From contig NZ_CP147520.1 in NCBI RefSeq assembly GCF_037201975.1, forward strand, positions 372,001-436,000: a DNA stretch of 64,000 nucleotides, written 5' to 3'. A program made the translations under genes and the position numbers. This stretch comes from Streptomyces sp. TG1A-60 (GTDB lineage: Bacteria; Actinomycetota; Actinomycetes; Streptomycetales; Streptomycetaceae). The notes below the pieces were generated by a model. That model saw nothing but the letters and a program-made list of their open reading frames with translations. It had not been told where the DNA came from and did not search any database. Shown one piece after another: positions 27,206 to 35,826 of this stretch (its first letter is position 1; every line of letters starts with the position of its first letter).

Positions 27206-27345
27206 TCGCCCAGCTCACCCAGCGCTGGGGCACCCGCTACTCCCCCACCGGCAAGACCATCTGGACCGAACAGGCACTCCCCTGAAGGTCATCGGACCGG
27301 CTCTGTCCTGAGGACAGGCCCCAACGCGCGAGGAGAGACCGCGGC

Positions 27346-28233
27346 ATGCGTATCGGACTGCTCGGAACAGGACCGTGGGCCGAGATGGCCTACGCCCCCG
27401 CGCTGAGCGCGCACAAGGAGCTGGACCTCGCGGGAGTGTGGGGCAGGCGGCCGGAAGCGGCCAAGGAGCTGGCCGACCGGCACGGCGGTCTGCCCGTATA
27501 CGAGGACGTCGATGCCCTGTTCGCCGATGTGGACGCGGTCGCCGTGGCCCTGCCGCCCTCCGTTCAGGCACCGCTCGCGGCGCGCGCCGCACGCGCGGGC
27601 TGTCATCTGCTGCTCGACAAGCCGCTCGCGACGGACCTCGAACAGGGGCGGGCCGTCGTCGCGGCGGTCCAGGAGGCCGGTGTCGCCTCCGTCGTCTTCT
27701 TCACCGCCCGTTTCCAGCTCGCGATCGAGGCGTGGATCGCCGAACAGGCCGCCGGTGAGGGCTGGTTCACGGCCCGCGCGGAGTGGTTCGGGTCGTTGTT
27801 CGACGACGGGAGCGACAGCCCCTTCGCGGCTTCGCCGTGGCGGCGGGAGAAGGGCGCCCTGTGGGACGTGGGGCCCCATGCACTGTCGGTGCTGCTGCCG
27901 GTCCTCGGGGATGTCGACAACGTGGCTGCCGCCGTGCGCGGCCCCAAGGACACGGTTCATCTGGTCCTCCGGCACACCTGCGGGGCGTCCAGCACGGTCA
28001 CCCTCAGTCTCACCACCCCGCCCGCGGCCTCCGGCGCCACGGTCGAGCTGCGCGGCCGGGCCGGGACCACCGTACTGCCCACATCCGACGAAGGTGCCGT
28101 ACCGGCTCTCGTACGGGCGGGGGACGCGCTGCTGGCCGCTGCCCGGGGTGGCCACCCGCACGCGTGCGACGCGGCGTTCGCTCTGCGGGTGACGGAGCTA
28201 CTGGCCACCGCGGAAGGGCGGTTGACCGGCTGA
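27346..28233 (+). CDS. Gfo/Idh/MocA-family oxidoreductase
   Basis: A 295-residue NAD(P)-dependent oxidoreductase. The Rossmann domain starts MRIGLLGTGPWAEMA and includes the family DKP motif (HLLLDKPLATDLEQG). The C-terminal alpha/beta domain follows from ~120. Such enzymes act on sugars, inositols or biliverdin-like substrates. GAGGAG lies about ten bases before the ATG. The phosphatase frame upstream ends within 60-140 bp, so co-transcription is possible but not implied by function. Confidence 0.85.
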   Translation: MRIGLLGTGPWAEMAYAPALSAHKELDLAGVWGRRPEAAKELADRHGGLPVYEDVDALFADVDAVAVALPPSVQAPLAARAARAGCHLLLDKPLATDLEQGRAVVAAVQEAGVASVVFFTARFQLAIEAWIAEQAAGEGWFTARAEWFGSLFDDGSDSPFAASPWRREKGALWDVGPHALSVLLPVLGDVDNVAAAVRGPKDTVHLVLRHTCGASSTVTLSLTTPPAASGATVELRGRAGTTVLPTSDEGAVPALVRAGDALLAAARGGHPHACDAAFALRVTELLATAEGRLTG

Positions 28234-28338
28234 TACGCCCGGCACCCGGGCCGTGTTCGGGTTTGTGTCCGACGCATACCGGACATCGACCGGTGGCGGG
28301 CGCACCTTCGCCCCGCGCCTTTCGGTGAGGAGGTGCCC

Positions 28339-29130
28339 GTGAGCGGAGCCGACGGGACCGCCGCCGCGCCCCTGCGGGAGAGGGCGGCGGCCGGAAAGCG
28401 GGATCAGGACGCGCGGACGGTGATGCGGCTGCGCCTGGGGGTCGGGGTCATCGGGATCCTGCTGCCCCTGGCACTGCCGGCCGGCAACTGGATCGCGGCG
28501 CGGCTCGACGGCCGCACCGGGGAGGACGCCTGGCCCGGCTCCATGAGCGGCTCGTACCACACCAGTACCCGCGACGTCTTCGTCGGCGCGTTGTGCGCCC
28601 TCGGGATCTTCCTGATCGTCTACCGCTTCGACAGGTTCAACGACGTCCTGGGCACGATCGCCGGGGCCTGCGCGCTCGGCGTGGCCCTCTTCCCGACCGC
28701 GCCGGGCACCGGGGGCGACGCGGGCCGGCAGACGGTCACCGTGTTGCATCAGGTCTTCGCCGTCGCCCTGTTGACGGCGATGGCCGCCTTCTGTCTCTTC
28801 ATGTACAGAGCGCCGGGCATCAGGGAACGGTCGTACGTGCGGCGTCCGTACCTCGTGGCCGGTGTGCTGATCCCCGTCTTCATGGCCCTGGCCGCCGCGG
28901 CGGCGGTGACCGAGGTGGGCGACGACTGGCTGGTCACGCCCCTGTACCTGTGCGAGTGGCTGTCCGTGTGGTCCTTCGGCTTCGCCTGGACGGGCGCCGC
29001 GCTGTCCCTCGCCGCGGACATCGACCGCCTGCCCAGGAGCCGGGCGGTCGTCGGTGCCGTCCTCGGGCGGCTGCGCTCCCTCGGCGGTCTCCCGGGCCGG
29101 GGGAGGACGCGCTCGCGCGCGGTGGTCTGA
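28339..29130 (+). CDS. DUF998-like membrane protein
   Basis: A ~263-residue membrane protein with about six helices. The motif SMSGSYHTSTRDVFVGALCA followed by LGTIAGACALGVALFPT is typical of DUF998/Frag1-like actinobacterial proteins. A basic C-terminal tail is cytoplasmic. Function is unknown. GTG 28339 is chosen because GAGGAG precedes it by six bases; GTG 28333 is the alternative. Confidence 0.75.
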   Translation: MSGADGTAAAPLRERAAAGKRDQDARTVMRLRLGVGVIGILLPLALPAGNWIAARLDGRTGEDAWPGSMSGSYHTSTRDVFVGALCALGIFLIVYRFDRFNDVLGTIAGACALGVALFPTAPGTGGDAGRQTVTVLHQVFAVALLTAMAAFCLFMYRAPGIRERSYVRRPYLVAGVLIPVFMALAAAAAVTEVGDDWLVTPLYLCEWLSVWSFGFAWTGAALSLAADIDRLPRSRAVVGAVLGRLRSLGGLPGRGRTRSRAVV

Positions 29131-29274
29131 CCGCTCGCAGTACCTCTGTGTCGACGCGGTCGGCCCCGCCCGCCGCACCCTCCACCTCGACCGGCCGGCG
29201 AAGACCGAAGTGATGCGGCAGACCAGCTCGGCCCTCGCCAAGTGCCGGGGCGGGGCGGATGGCAGACTGACGCC

Positions 29275-30258
29275 ATGGAAGAACGCGCATTCGGTAGGTC
29301 GGGTCAACAGGCGTCCGTGGTCGGTCTCGGCACGTGGCAGCTGGGCGCGGACTGGGGAGACGTCGACGACAAGGAAGCCCTGGCGGTGCTGGAGGCGGCT
29401 GTCGAGTCGGGGGTGACCTTCTTCGACACGGCCGACGTCTACGGGGACGGCCGCAGCGAACAGACCATCGCCACATTCCTGCGCGCCCGGCCCGATCTCG
29501 ATGTGTTCGTCGCGACGAAGATGGGCCGTCGCGTGGACCAGATCCCCGAGAACTACGTCCTCGACAACTTCCGGGCCTGGAACGACCGGTCCCGCCGCAA
29601 CCTCGGCACGGACCGTCTCGACCTGGTTCAGCTGCACTGCCCGCCCACGCCCGTCTACTCCTCCGACGAGGTGTTCGACGCCCTGGACACCCTGGTCGCG
29701 GAGGAGCGCGTCGCCGCGTACGGCGTCAGCGTGGAGACCTGCGCCGAGGCACTGACGGCGATCGCCCGGCCGAACGTGGCGAGCGTGCAGATCATCCTCA
29801 ACCCGTTCCGCATGAAGCCGCTTATCGACGTCCTCCCGGCGGCCGAGAGGGCGGGTGTCGCCGTCATCGCGCGCGTTCCGCTCGCCTCGGGGCTGCTGTC
29901 GGGCAGGTATACGAAGGACACGGTCTTCGCCGCGAACGACCACCGTACGTACAACCGGCAGGGCGAGTCCTTCGACCAGGGCGAGACCTTCTCCGGGGTC
30001 GACTACGCGACGGGCGTCGAGGCTGCCGTCGAGTTCGCCGCGCTCGCCCCCGAGGGCTTCACCCCGGCCCAGTCGGCGCTGCGTTGGATCATCCAGTCGG
30101 CGGGCGTCACGACCGTCATCCCGGGCGCCCGCACTCCGGAGCAGGCCCGCGCCAACGCGGCTGCCGCCGCGCTGCCGCCGCTGTCGGACGGGACGCTCAC
30201 CGCGATCCGGGAGCTGTACGACCGCCGGATCAAGGAGCAGGTGGAAGGCCGCTGGTGA
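29275..30258 (+). CDS. Aldo/keto reductase
   Basis: A 327-residue (beta/alpha)8 NADPH-dependent aldo/keto reductase. The catalytic tetrad is visible: Asp51 and Tyr56 in FFDTADVYG, Lys82 in VATKMG, His121 in LVQLHCPP. The C-terminal cofactor segment contains VIPGARTPEQARANAAAA. It reduces aldehydes or ketones; the substrate is unknown. ATG 29275 fits the family N-terminus (MEERAFGRSG). The 145 bp upstream hold only a short protein-like stretch (YLCVDAVGPARRTLHLDRP) that may be debris. Confidence 0.9.
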   Translation: MEERAFGRSGQQASVVGLGTWQLGADWGDVDDKEALAVLEAAVESGVTFFDTADVYGDGRSEQTIATFLRARPDLDVFVATKMGRRVDQIPENYVLDNFRAWNDRSRRNLGTDRLDLVQLHCPPTPVYSSDEVFDALDTLVAEERVAAYGVSVETCAEALTAIARPNVASVQIILNPFRMKPLIDVLPAAERAGVAVIARVPLASGLLSGRYTKDTVFAANDHRTYNRQGESFDQGETFSGVDYATGVEAAVEFAALAPEGFTPAQSALRWIIQSAGVTTVIPGARTPEQARANAAAAALPPLSDGTLTAIRELYDRRIKEQVEGRW

Positions 30259-30360
30259 ACCCGCCCTCGCCGTCGCGCCGACAGGGCGGCAGAGCCGTGC
30301 CATCGCTCGGGAAGCGGCGTCGGGCCGCTTCCCGAGCGAGGCGTCCGTGACGCGGGCGCG

Positions 30361-30810
30361 TCAGATACGGCCGCCCGTGAGCCGGGTGAGCGGGCCGTGC
30401 ACATGACGTTCGGCACGCCGGCCGGCCGCGTAGGAAGCGGCGGTCAGCGCGGTGAGTCCGGCGCCCACACCGGCGGCGACGAACTTGCGCTGGGCGAGGG
30501 CGGTCACGGCCGTCTTCGCGGTGGCGGCCACCTGTCCGGAGGCCTGGACCACCGCCTGGCGGCCCGCCTCGACGCCCTTGACCGCACTGTGCACGGCGCT
30601 GCTCGTGCTGTCGGCCGCGCGCTTGGTCGTGTCGGCCGCCCGTCCGGCGCCGACCTTGGCGGACGACGCCGCGTCGTCCATCTTGATCTCGGCCGTCTTC
30701 GCGGTTTCGGTGGCCGGGGCCGTCGCCTTGTCGGTGCTCCGGCGGGCCTTGGAGGCGGCCGTCTCGGCGGACGCGGTGTTCTCGTTGGTGTCCTTGTTCG
30801 TTCGACTCAT
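30361..30810 (-). CDS. Ala-rich helical protein with membrane-affine tail
   Basis: A 149-residue, Ala/Thr/Lys-rich protein predicted to be one long amphipathic helix (SAVHSAVKGVEAGRQAVVQA) followed by a hydrophobic segment (FVAAGVGAGLTALTAASYAA) and a basic tail. It resembles small phage-holin-superfamily-III/apolipophorin-like proteins seen in actinobacteria. It may associate with the membrane or with gas-vesicle-type particles; nothing further is supported. ATG 30810 is the start. It is divergent from the reductase gene at 31048. Confidence 0.65.
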   Translation of the reverse strand: MSRTNKDTNENTASAETAASKARRSTDKATAPATETAKTAEIKMDDAASSAKVGAGRAADTTKRAADSTSSAVHSAVKGVEAGRQAVVQASGQVAATAKTAVTALAQRKFVAAGVGAGLTALTAASYAAGRRAERHVHGPLTRLTGGRI

Positions 30811-31047
30811 GGGAACCGCGTTGCCGTTCGCCGCGCGGGCAAACACAACTCGCGCCGTCGGCCGTGTCCGGTCGTCGGCCCCTGCCTCGCCGCCGTCCGC
30901 GCGGAAGCCCTCATGCACAAGAGCGGACGCCCTCATGGCATAAGACCGGCTTATGAGGTCATAGACCGGACCCGTGTACCTGGTAAGGGTTGCCTCAGTT
31001 TAGGGTTGCCGTCGAGTCGCTTGTCTCCGCTCGAAGGGAACCTGAAC

Positions 31048-32412
31048 ATGCCCCGCCCTCTGCGGGTAGCCATTGTCGGAGCCGGACCCGCCGGGATCTA
31101 CGCCGCCGACGCGCTGCTGAAGTCCGACGTGGCCACCGAGCCCGGTGTGTCCATCGACCTCTACGAGCGGATGCCCGCCCCGTTCGGACTGATCCGTTAC
31201 GGCGTGGCCCCCGACCACCCCCGCATCAAGGGCATCATCACGGCCCTGCACCAGGTGCTCGACAAGCCGCAGATCCGTCTTTTCGGCAACGTCGACTACC
31301 CGGCGGACATCAACCTGGACGATCTGCGCGCGTTCTACGACGCCGTGGTCTTCTCCACGGGCGCGACGGCCGACCGCGCGCTCGACATCCCCGGCATCGG
31401 CCTCGACGGCTCGTACGGCGCGGCCGACTTCGTCTCCTGGTACGACGGCCACCCGGACGTCCCGCGCACCTGGCCCCTGGAGGCCGAGAAGGTCGCCGTT
31501 CTCGGTGTCGGCAACGTCGCGCTCGACGTGGCCCGCATCCTCGCCAAGACGGCCGACGAGCTGCTGCCGACGGAGATCCCGGCGAACGTCTACGAAGGCC
31601 TGAAGGCCAACAAGGCGCTGGAGATCCACGTCTTCGGCCGCCGCGGCCCGGCACAGGCGAAGTTCTCCCCCATGGAGCTGCGGGAGCTGGACCACTCCCC
31701 CACCATCGAGGTCATCGTCGACCCCGAGGACATCGACTACGACGAGGGCTCCATCGCGACCCGGCGCGGCAACAAGCAGGCCGACATGGTCGCCAAGACC
31801 CTGGAGAACTGGGCGATCCGCGACGTCGGCGACCGTCCGCACAAACTGTTCCTGCACTTCTTCGAGTCGCCCACCGAGATCCTCGGCGAGGACGGCAAGG
31901 TCGTCGGTCTGCGCACCGAGCGCACCGCCCTCGACGGCACCGGCAACGTCAAGGGCACCGGCGAGTTCAAGGACTGGGACGTCACCGGCGTCTACCGCGC
32001 GGTCGGCTACCTCTCGGACAAGCTGCCCAAGCTGCCCTGGGACGTCGAGTCGGGCACGGTCCCGGACGAGGGCGGCCGGGTCGTCGAGGAGACCGGCGCG
32101 CACCTGCAGTCGACGTACGTCACCGGCTGGATCCGGCGCGGTCCGGTGGGCCTCATCGGGCACACCAAGGGCGACGCCAACGAGACCGTCGCCAACCTCC
32201 TGGACGACTTCGCGAACGGCCGTCTCCACGAGCCCTCCGCGCCCGCCCCGGAGGCCGTCGACGCCTTCCTCGCGGAGCGGAACGTCCGCTTCACGACGTG
32301 GGAGGGCTGGTACAAGCTGGACGCCGCCGAGAAGGCGCTGGGCGAGCCGCAGGGCCGCGCGCGCGTGAAAATCGTCGAGCGCGAGGACATGCTGCGCGAG
32401 AGCGGCGCGTAG
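31048..32412 (+). CDS. FAD-dependent ferredoxin-NADP(+) reductase
   Basis: A 454-residue adrenodoxin-reductase/FprA-type enzyme that passes electrons between NADPH and ferredoxin. Motifs are the FAD fold VAIVGAGPAGIYAADALLK, the family segment APFGLIRYGVAPDHPRIKG, the NADP fold VAVLGVGNVALDVARILAK, RRGPAQAKFSPMELREL and the C-terminal GWIRRGPVGLIGHTKGDA. Likely partners are ferredoxins serving cytochromes P450. ATG 31048 has GAAGGGAA eight bases upstream; the 70-codon-plus open extension upstream is not coding. Confidence 0.93.
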   Translation: MPRPLRVAIVGAGPAGIYAADALLKSDVATEPGVSIDLYERMPAPFGLIRYGVAPDHPRIKGIITALHQVLDKPQIRLFGNVDYPADINLDDLRAFYDAVVFSTGATADRALDIPGIGLDGSYGAADFVSWYDGHPDVPRTWPLEAEKVAVLGVGNVALDVARILAKTADELLPTEIPANVYEGLKANKALEIHVFGRRGPAQAKFSPMELRELDHSPTIEVIVDPEDIDYDEGSIATRRGNKQADMVAKTLENWAIRDVGDRPHKLFLHFFESPTEILGEDGKVVGLRTERTALDGTGNVKGTGEFKDWDVTGVYRAVGYLSDKLPKLPWDVESGTVPDEGGRVVEETGAHLQSTYVTGWIRRGPVGLIGHTKGDANETVANLLDDFANGRLHEPSAPAPEAVDAFLAERNVRFTTWEGWYKLDAAEKALGEPQGRARVKIVEREDMLRESGA

Positions 32413-32534
32413 GGCTCCGCCCCGGAGTCGTGGGGGACTGCGGACCGCTCGAAGCCGCGGGTCGTTCGTGGCTGGTCACGCAGTTCCCCGCGCCCCCTGA
32501 TGGGCGCGCCCTGTCGGAGGCATAGGCTCGGCGG

Positions 32535-33155
32535 ATGGCCAAGTACTTCGACGTGCATCCCGACAATCCCCAGCCGCGCGCCATCGGTCAGGTGGCCGAC
32601 AGCATCCGCGCGGGTGGGCTGATCGCGTATCCGACCGACTCCTGCTTCGCACTGGGGTGCCGGCTGGGCAGTCGTGACGGCATCGATCGGATCCGTTCGA
32701 TCCGGCAGCTCGACAGCCGTCACCACTTCACCCTGGTGTGCGAGAACTTCGCGCAGCTGGGCCAGTTCGTACACGTCGACAACGACGTGTTCCGCGCCGT
32801 GAAGGCCTCGACGCCCGGCAGTTACACCTTCATCCTCCCCGCGACGAGGGAGGTCCCCCGCAAGCTCCTCCACCCCAAGAAGCGGACCGTCGGCGTGCGC
32901 ATCCCCGACCACCGGGTGACCCAGGCCCTGCTCGCCGAGCTCGGCGAACCGCTTGTCTCCAGCACGCTGCTGCTGCCCGACGAGGAGGAGCCGCTGACCC
33001 AGGGCTGGGAGATCAAGGAACGCCTCGACCATCTGGTCGACGCCGTGGTGGACTCCGGTGACTGCGGCACGGAACCGACGACCGTCATCGACTTCTCCAG
33101 CGGCGAGGCCGAGATCATCCGCAAGGGCGCGGGCGACGTCTCACGGTTCGAGTGA
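32535..33155 (+). CDS. YrdC/Sua5-family protein (YciO-like)
   Basis: A 206-residue YrdC-fold protein: LIAYPTDSCFALGCRLGS, DSRHHFTLVCENFAQLGQF, PGSYTFILPATREVPR, VGVRIPDHRVTQALL. The single domain and ending (TTVIDFSSGEAEIIRKGAGD) fit the YciO branch rather than the two-domain Sua5 that makes threonylcarbamoyl-AMP for tRNA t6A. It probably binds ATP and RNA or a nucleotide. It lies 122 bp after the reductase gene. Confidence 0.85.
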   Translation: MAKYFDVHPDNPQPRAIGQVADSIRAGGLIAYPTDSCFALGCRLGSRDGIDRIRSIRQLDSRHHFTLVCENFAQLGQFVHVDNDVFRAVKASTPGSYTFILPATREVPRKLLHPKKRTVGVRIPDHRVTQALLAELGEPLVSSTLLLPDEEEPLTQGWEIKERLDHLVDAVVDSGDCGTEPTTVIDFSSGEAEIIRKGAGDVSRFE

Positions 33156-33177
33156 TGTCCGGGGGCGGCGCCGGCGC

Positions 33178-34215
33178 TCAGGTCTGCCGGAGCGGCTCGT
33201 ACGCCTCGGCGCTCAGGCCGAACGTCCAGGCCACCCCCTCCCGGGCCGTGGTCGTCGTGGGCGGCACCCGCAGCCAGTAGGTACGGCTGGTGCCGTCCGG
33301 CTCGGGCGTGGAGTTGACGACCTCCACCATCACCACGTCCTCGTCGCCGGGCAGGGCTATCCGCCACAGCACACCGCTCTCGTCACGGTGCACCGGTTTC
33401 GCCCCGGACTCCTCCAGGTAGCGGTCGTAGCCGTAGTGCTCCAGCATCACGCGGCGCAGCTCGGCGTTCTCCTCCGCGCGGATCTCCGCGGGGGTCAACG
33501 CGCCCAGCCGGTCGAGGAATCCACCGGGTACGGGCAGACCGCGCCAGGCGTGCAGGGCGAAGCCGTCGGCGTAGGCGAGCGCGGGTCCGTCGCCCCGGTC
33601 CAGGCGGCCCGCCTCGTCGCGGTGGAGCTCCACGGGCCGCTCGGCGACGACCGCGACGTTCTCGTACGGCCACCACCAGCCGGCCGTACGGGCAACCTCG
33701 GTGAGTCCGTCGAGGCGGGAGTCGGTGTCCGACGCCGCGTCGAGGGCGGCCAGCCAGGCCGCGTCGTGCTGGCCGAGGACGGCGTCCAGGAGGAGGAGCC
33801 GGACGTGGATCTCCTCCTCACGGCCGGCGGGGGCCAGGGCTTCGACGACGCCGGCGCGGACGCGGTCGACGAGCGGCCGGGTCGTCTCCCACAGGACGGC
33901 GCCCGTCGCCCGCCAGTGATCGCTCCAGCCGGTGGGCCCCAGCCGCGTGTGCAGCCGGTCGCGCCCGGCGGCGACCGGTCCGGTGCGGACGGCGTCGCGG
34001 ACGCTCGGCCCGGTCACCGGCAGCGGCCCGCCGTCCTGAGCCGGTGCTCCCGACAGCAGGCGTACCGCTTCCAGGGGCGAGCGGGCCCACGCGATCCGCT
34101 CGGGCTCCCGCAGCCCCGCCCGCCGATAGGCGAGCCGTACGCCCGCCTCGGCCCGTGCCCGGTCGCCCGCTCCGGTCGCCGCCGCCACCGCCCGCCAGCT
34201 CAGCTGGTCCGTCAC
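33178..34215 (-). CDS. DUF6745-domain protein
   Basis: A 345-residue soluble protein. The N-terminal half is helical (TRPLVDRVRAGVVEALA) and Trp-rich (WWWPYENVAVVAERP). The C-terminal half matches the DUF6745 region (DGPALAYADGFALHAWRGLP, RRVMLEHYGYDRYLEESGAK, WRIALPGDEDVVMVEVVN). Function is unknown, but in actinobacteria such genes are found beside STM4015-type genes, as here. GTG 34215 follows an excellent AGGAGG. It lies 49 bp after the small protein gene and is probably expressed from the same damage-type promoter at 34632-34654. Confidence 0.8.
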   Translation of the reverse strand: MTDQLSWRAVAAATGAGDRARAEAGVRLAYRRAGLREPERIAWARSPLEAVRLLSGAPAQDGGPLPVTGPSVRDAVRTGPVAAGRDRLHTRLGPTGWSDHWRATGAVLWETTRPLVDRVRAGVVEALAPAGREEEIHVRLLLLDAVLGQHDAAWLAALDAASDTDSRLDGLTEVARTAGWWWPYENVAVVAERPVELHRDEAGRLDRGDGPALAYADGFALHAWRGLPVPGGFLDRLGALTPAEIRAEENAELRRVMLEHYGYDRYLEESGAKPVHRDESGVLWRIALPGDEDVVMVEVVNSTPEPDGTSRTYWLRVPPTTTTAREGVAWTFGLSAEAYEPLRQT

Positions 34216-34264
34216 GCCGTTCCTCCTCCTCGTCGTTGTCCGGTGCCGCACATCCGCCGCCGTG

Positions 34265-34591
34265 TCAGTCCGCGACGATCCGCACCGAGCCCGGTACGTA
34301 CTCGCGCTGCCGTATCACCCGGTACCAGCCCTTGGGCAGGGAGATGGCCGCGTGTTCCTCGTGGACGACACGGGCGCCCTCCGGCACGTGCAGCAGCATC
34401 GGTCCGAAGAGGCTCGCGTCGAGGACGAGGCGGCCGGGGCCGACGACCGCGTGGGCGTGGCCGGTGACCTCGCCGAGGGCGAGGACGAGCCGGCCGCGCC
34501 CGTCACGCGGTTCCGAGGAGGCGTCGAGCGCGGTGTCGGGCACGGCGCTCTCCGCCAACGGCACGATCAGGACGTCTCCTTGCCGGTACAT
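34265..34591 (-). CDS. Small beta-rich protein paired with DUF6745
   Basis: A 108-residue protein beginning MYRQGDVLIVPLAESAVPD, then LVLALGEVTGHAHAVVGPGR, LLHVPEGARVVHEEHAAISL and a basic, strand-rich end. It looks like a small cupin- or Hint-like beta-barrel without catalytic residues I can name. It is the first gene of a leftward pair with the DUF6745 gene. Its ATG is about 40 bp from a perfect RecA-NDp-type promoter. A link with the divergent STM4011-4015 operon is inferred from the shared regulatory region. Confidence 0.75.
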   Translation of the reverse strand: MYRQGDVLIVPLAESAVPDTALDASSEPRDGRGRLVLALGEVTGHAHAVVGPGRLVLDASLFGPMLLHVPEGARVVHEEHAAISLPKGWYRVIRQREYVPGSVRIVAD

Positions 34592-34631
34592 GGGTCTCCC
34601 TCCCGTCGGGCACGCGCTGTGCCACGAAAGG

Positions 34632-34654
34632 ACCGTAGGGCCAGCCACTGACAA
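34632..34654 (-). promoter_or_regulatory. RecA-NDp-type DNA-damage promoter, leftward
   Basis: On the minus strand the sequence is TTGTCAGTG, eight bases, TACGGT. This matches the actinobacterial RecA-NDp consensus TTGTCRGTG-N8-TAnnnT at every defined position and also the Streptomyces extended form ending GGC. Transcription would start about 35 bp before the small gene at 34591. PafBC is the known activator of such promoters. Confidence 0.75.
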
Positions 34655-34704
34655 TCGGCCCGCGCACAGACGTTCGTCCGCAGGACAGGGGCCCGCCGCA
34701 CGCG

Positions 34705-34727
34705 TTGTCAGTGGGGCTTGGTAGAAC
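34705..34727 (+). promoter_or_regulatory. RecA-NDp-type DNA-damage promoter, rightward
   Basis: TTGTCAGTG, eight bases, TAGAAC: a match to TTGTCRGTG-N8-TAnnnT except that the last base is C. It faces the STM4015 start 104 bp downstream. With the opposed copy at 34632-34654 it forms a 10-bp inverted repeat (34645-34654 and 34705-34714). Confidence 0.65.
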
Positions 34728-34830
34728 TCCCGTACCCGGCTGCGCGGTGTGCGTTCCGGGTGCGCGACGGGCGGACCGGGCACGGGCTCGGCTCCCGCCC
34801 ACGGACCTGGGACGAAGGGGCGGGGCACAC

Positions 34831-35799
34831 ATGACCATCGGGAGCCATCTGAGAGAGTTCCACGACCTGCCGGTGCACGAGTTCCCCGACTCGGTGAGCG
34901 GTCCCGAGGACGCCGGGGACCTGCCCGCTCCCGAGTCGGTGGCCTGGCGCATCGCCGTGCAGACGTACGACAGCGAGGAGGAGTGGGAGGACGCGTTCGC
35001 CCGGTTCCTCGCCTCCGTCGACACCACCGGGGTGCGGGCGGTGGTCGTGGGTGCCTGGAGCGAAGCGTACGACAAGGGCCCGGAGAAGGTGATCGAGGCC
35101 CTGGTGGCGGCCAAGGACCGGCTGCCCGCGCTGCGCGCGCTGTTCCTCGGCGACATCGTGATGGAGGAGTGCGAGATCTCCTGGATCAACCAGGGCGATG
35201 TGAGCCCGCTGCTGAACACCTTCAGCGAGTTGGAGGAGTTCGGTGTGCGCGGCGGCCAGGGGCTCGTCTTCCCGGCGGTGCGGCACGAGCGGCTGCGGAC
35301 GCTGGCGGTGGAGACCGGCGGCATGCCCGCCGAGGCGGTCCGGGGCGTCGCGGCAAGCGATCTGCCGGCCCTCGTCCACCTGGACCTGTGGCTCGGCACG
35401 TCCGAGTACGGCGGCGACTCGGAGGTGGCCGACCTGGCACCGATCCTCGCGGGCACCCGGCTGCCGGCCCTCAGGCATCTGGCGCTGCGCAACAGCGAGA
35501 CGCAGGACGACATCTGTGCGGCGCTCGCCGCCGCCCCGGTGGTGGCCCGTCTCGACGTCCTCGACGTGTCGATGGGCGTCCTCACCGACGACGGCGCGAC
35601 GGCCCTGCTCACCGGCCAGCCGCTCACCCACCTCACCGAGCTGGACCTGCACCACAACTACCTCAGTTCGGCGATGCGCGACCGCCTCCGCGACTCGCTG
35701 GAGGCCGAGGGGGTCCAGGTCGACGTCGATGTCGACGACGCCGAGTCGGACGAGGACGACGACGGCACGGTCTGGCGCTTCGTCGCGGTCGGCGAGTGA
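34831..35799 (+). CDS. STM4015-family leucine-rich-repeat-like protein
   Basis: A 322-residue soluble protein with irregular LRR-like repeats (LPALRALFLGDIVMEECEIS, LPALVHLDLWLGTSEYGG, LPALRHLALRNSETQDD, LDVLDVSMGVLTDDG, LTHLTELDLHHNYL). It ends in a strongly acidic stretch (DVDDAESDEDDDG) before TVWRFVAVGE. It is named after a Salmonella gene of unknown function. As first gene of the operon it could be a scaffold or substrate-recognition protein for the enzymes that follow. ATG 34831 lies 104 bp after the -10 region of the damage-type promoter. Confidence 0.85.
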   Translation: MTIGSHLREFHDLPVHEFPDSVSGPEDAGDLPAPESVAWRIAVQTYDSEEEWEDAFARFLASVDTTGVRAVVVGAWSEAYDKGPEKVIEALVAAKDRLPALRALFLGDIVMEECEISWINQGDVSPLLNTFSELEEFGVRGGQGLVFPAVRHERLRTLAVETGGMPAEAVRGVAASDLPALVHLDLWLGTSEYGGDSEVADLAPILAGTRLPALRHLALRNSETQDDICAALAAAPVVARLDVLDVSMGVLTDDGATALLTGQPLTHLTELDLHHNYLSSAMRDRLRDSLEAEGVQVDVDVDDAESDEDDDGTVWRFVAVGE

Positions 35800-35826
35800 G
35801 CGCGTGACGACGTGAGGGGGGTCGCT

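Noticed and set aside
30985..31020. Possible iron-box (DmdR-type) before the ferredoxin reductase
   Set aside because: GGTTGCCTCAGTTTAGGGTTGCC contains direct GGTTGCC copies but lacks the palindromic TTAGG...CCTAA structure.
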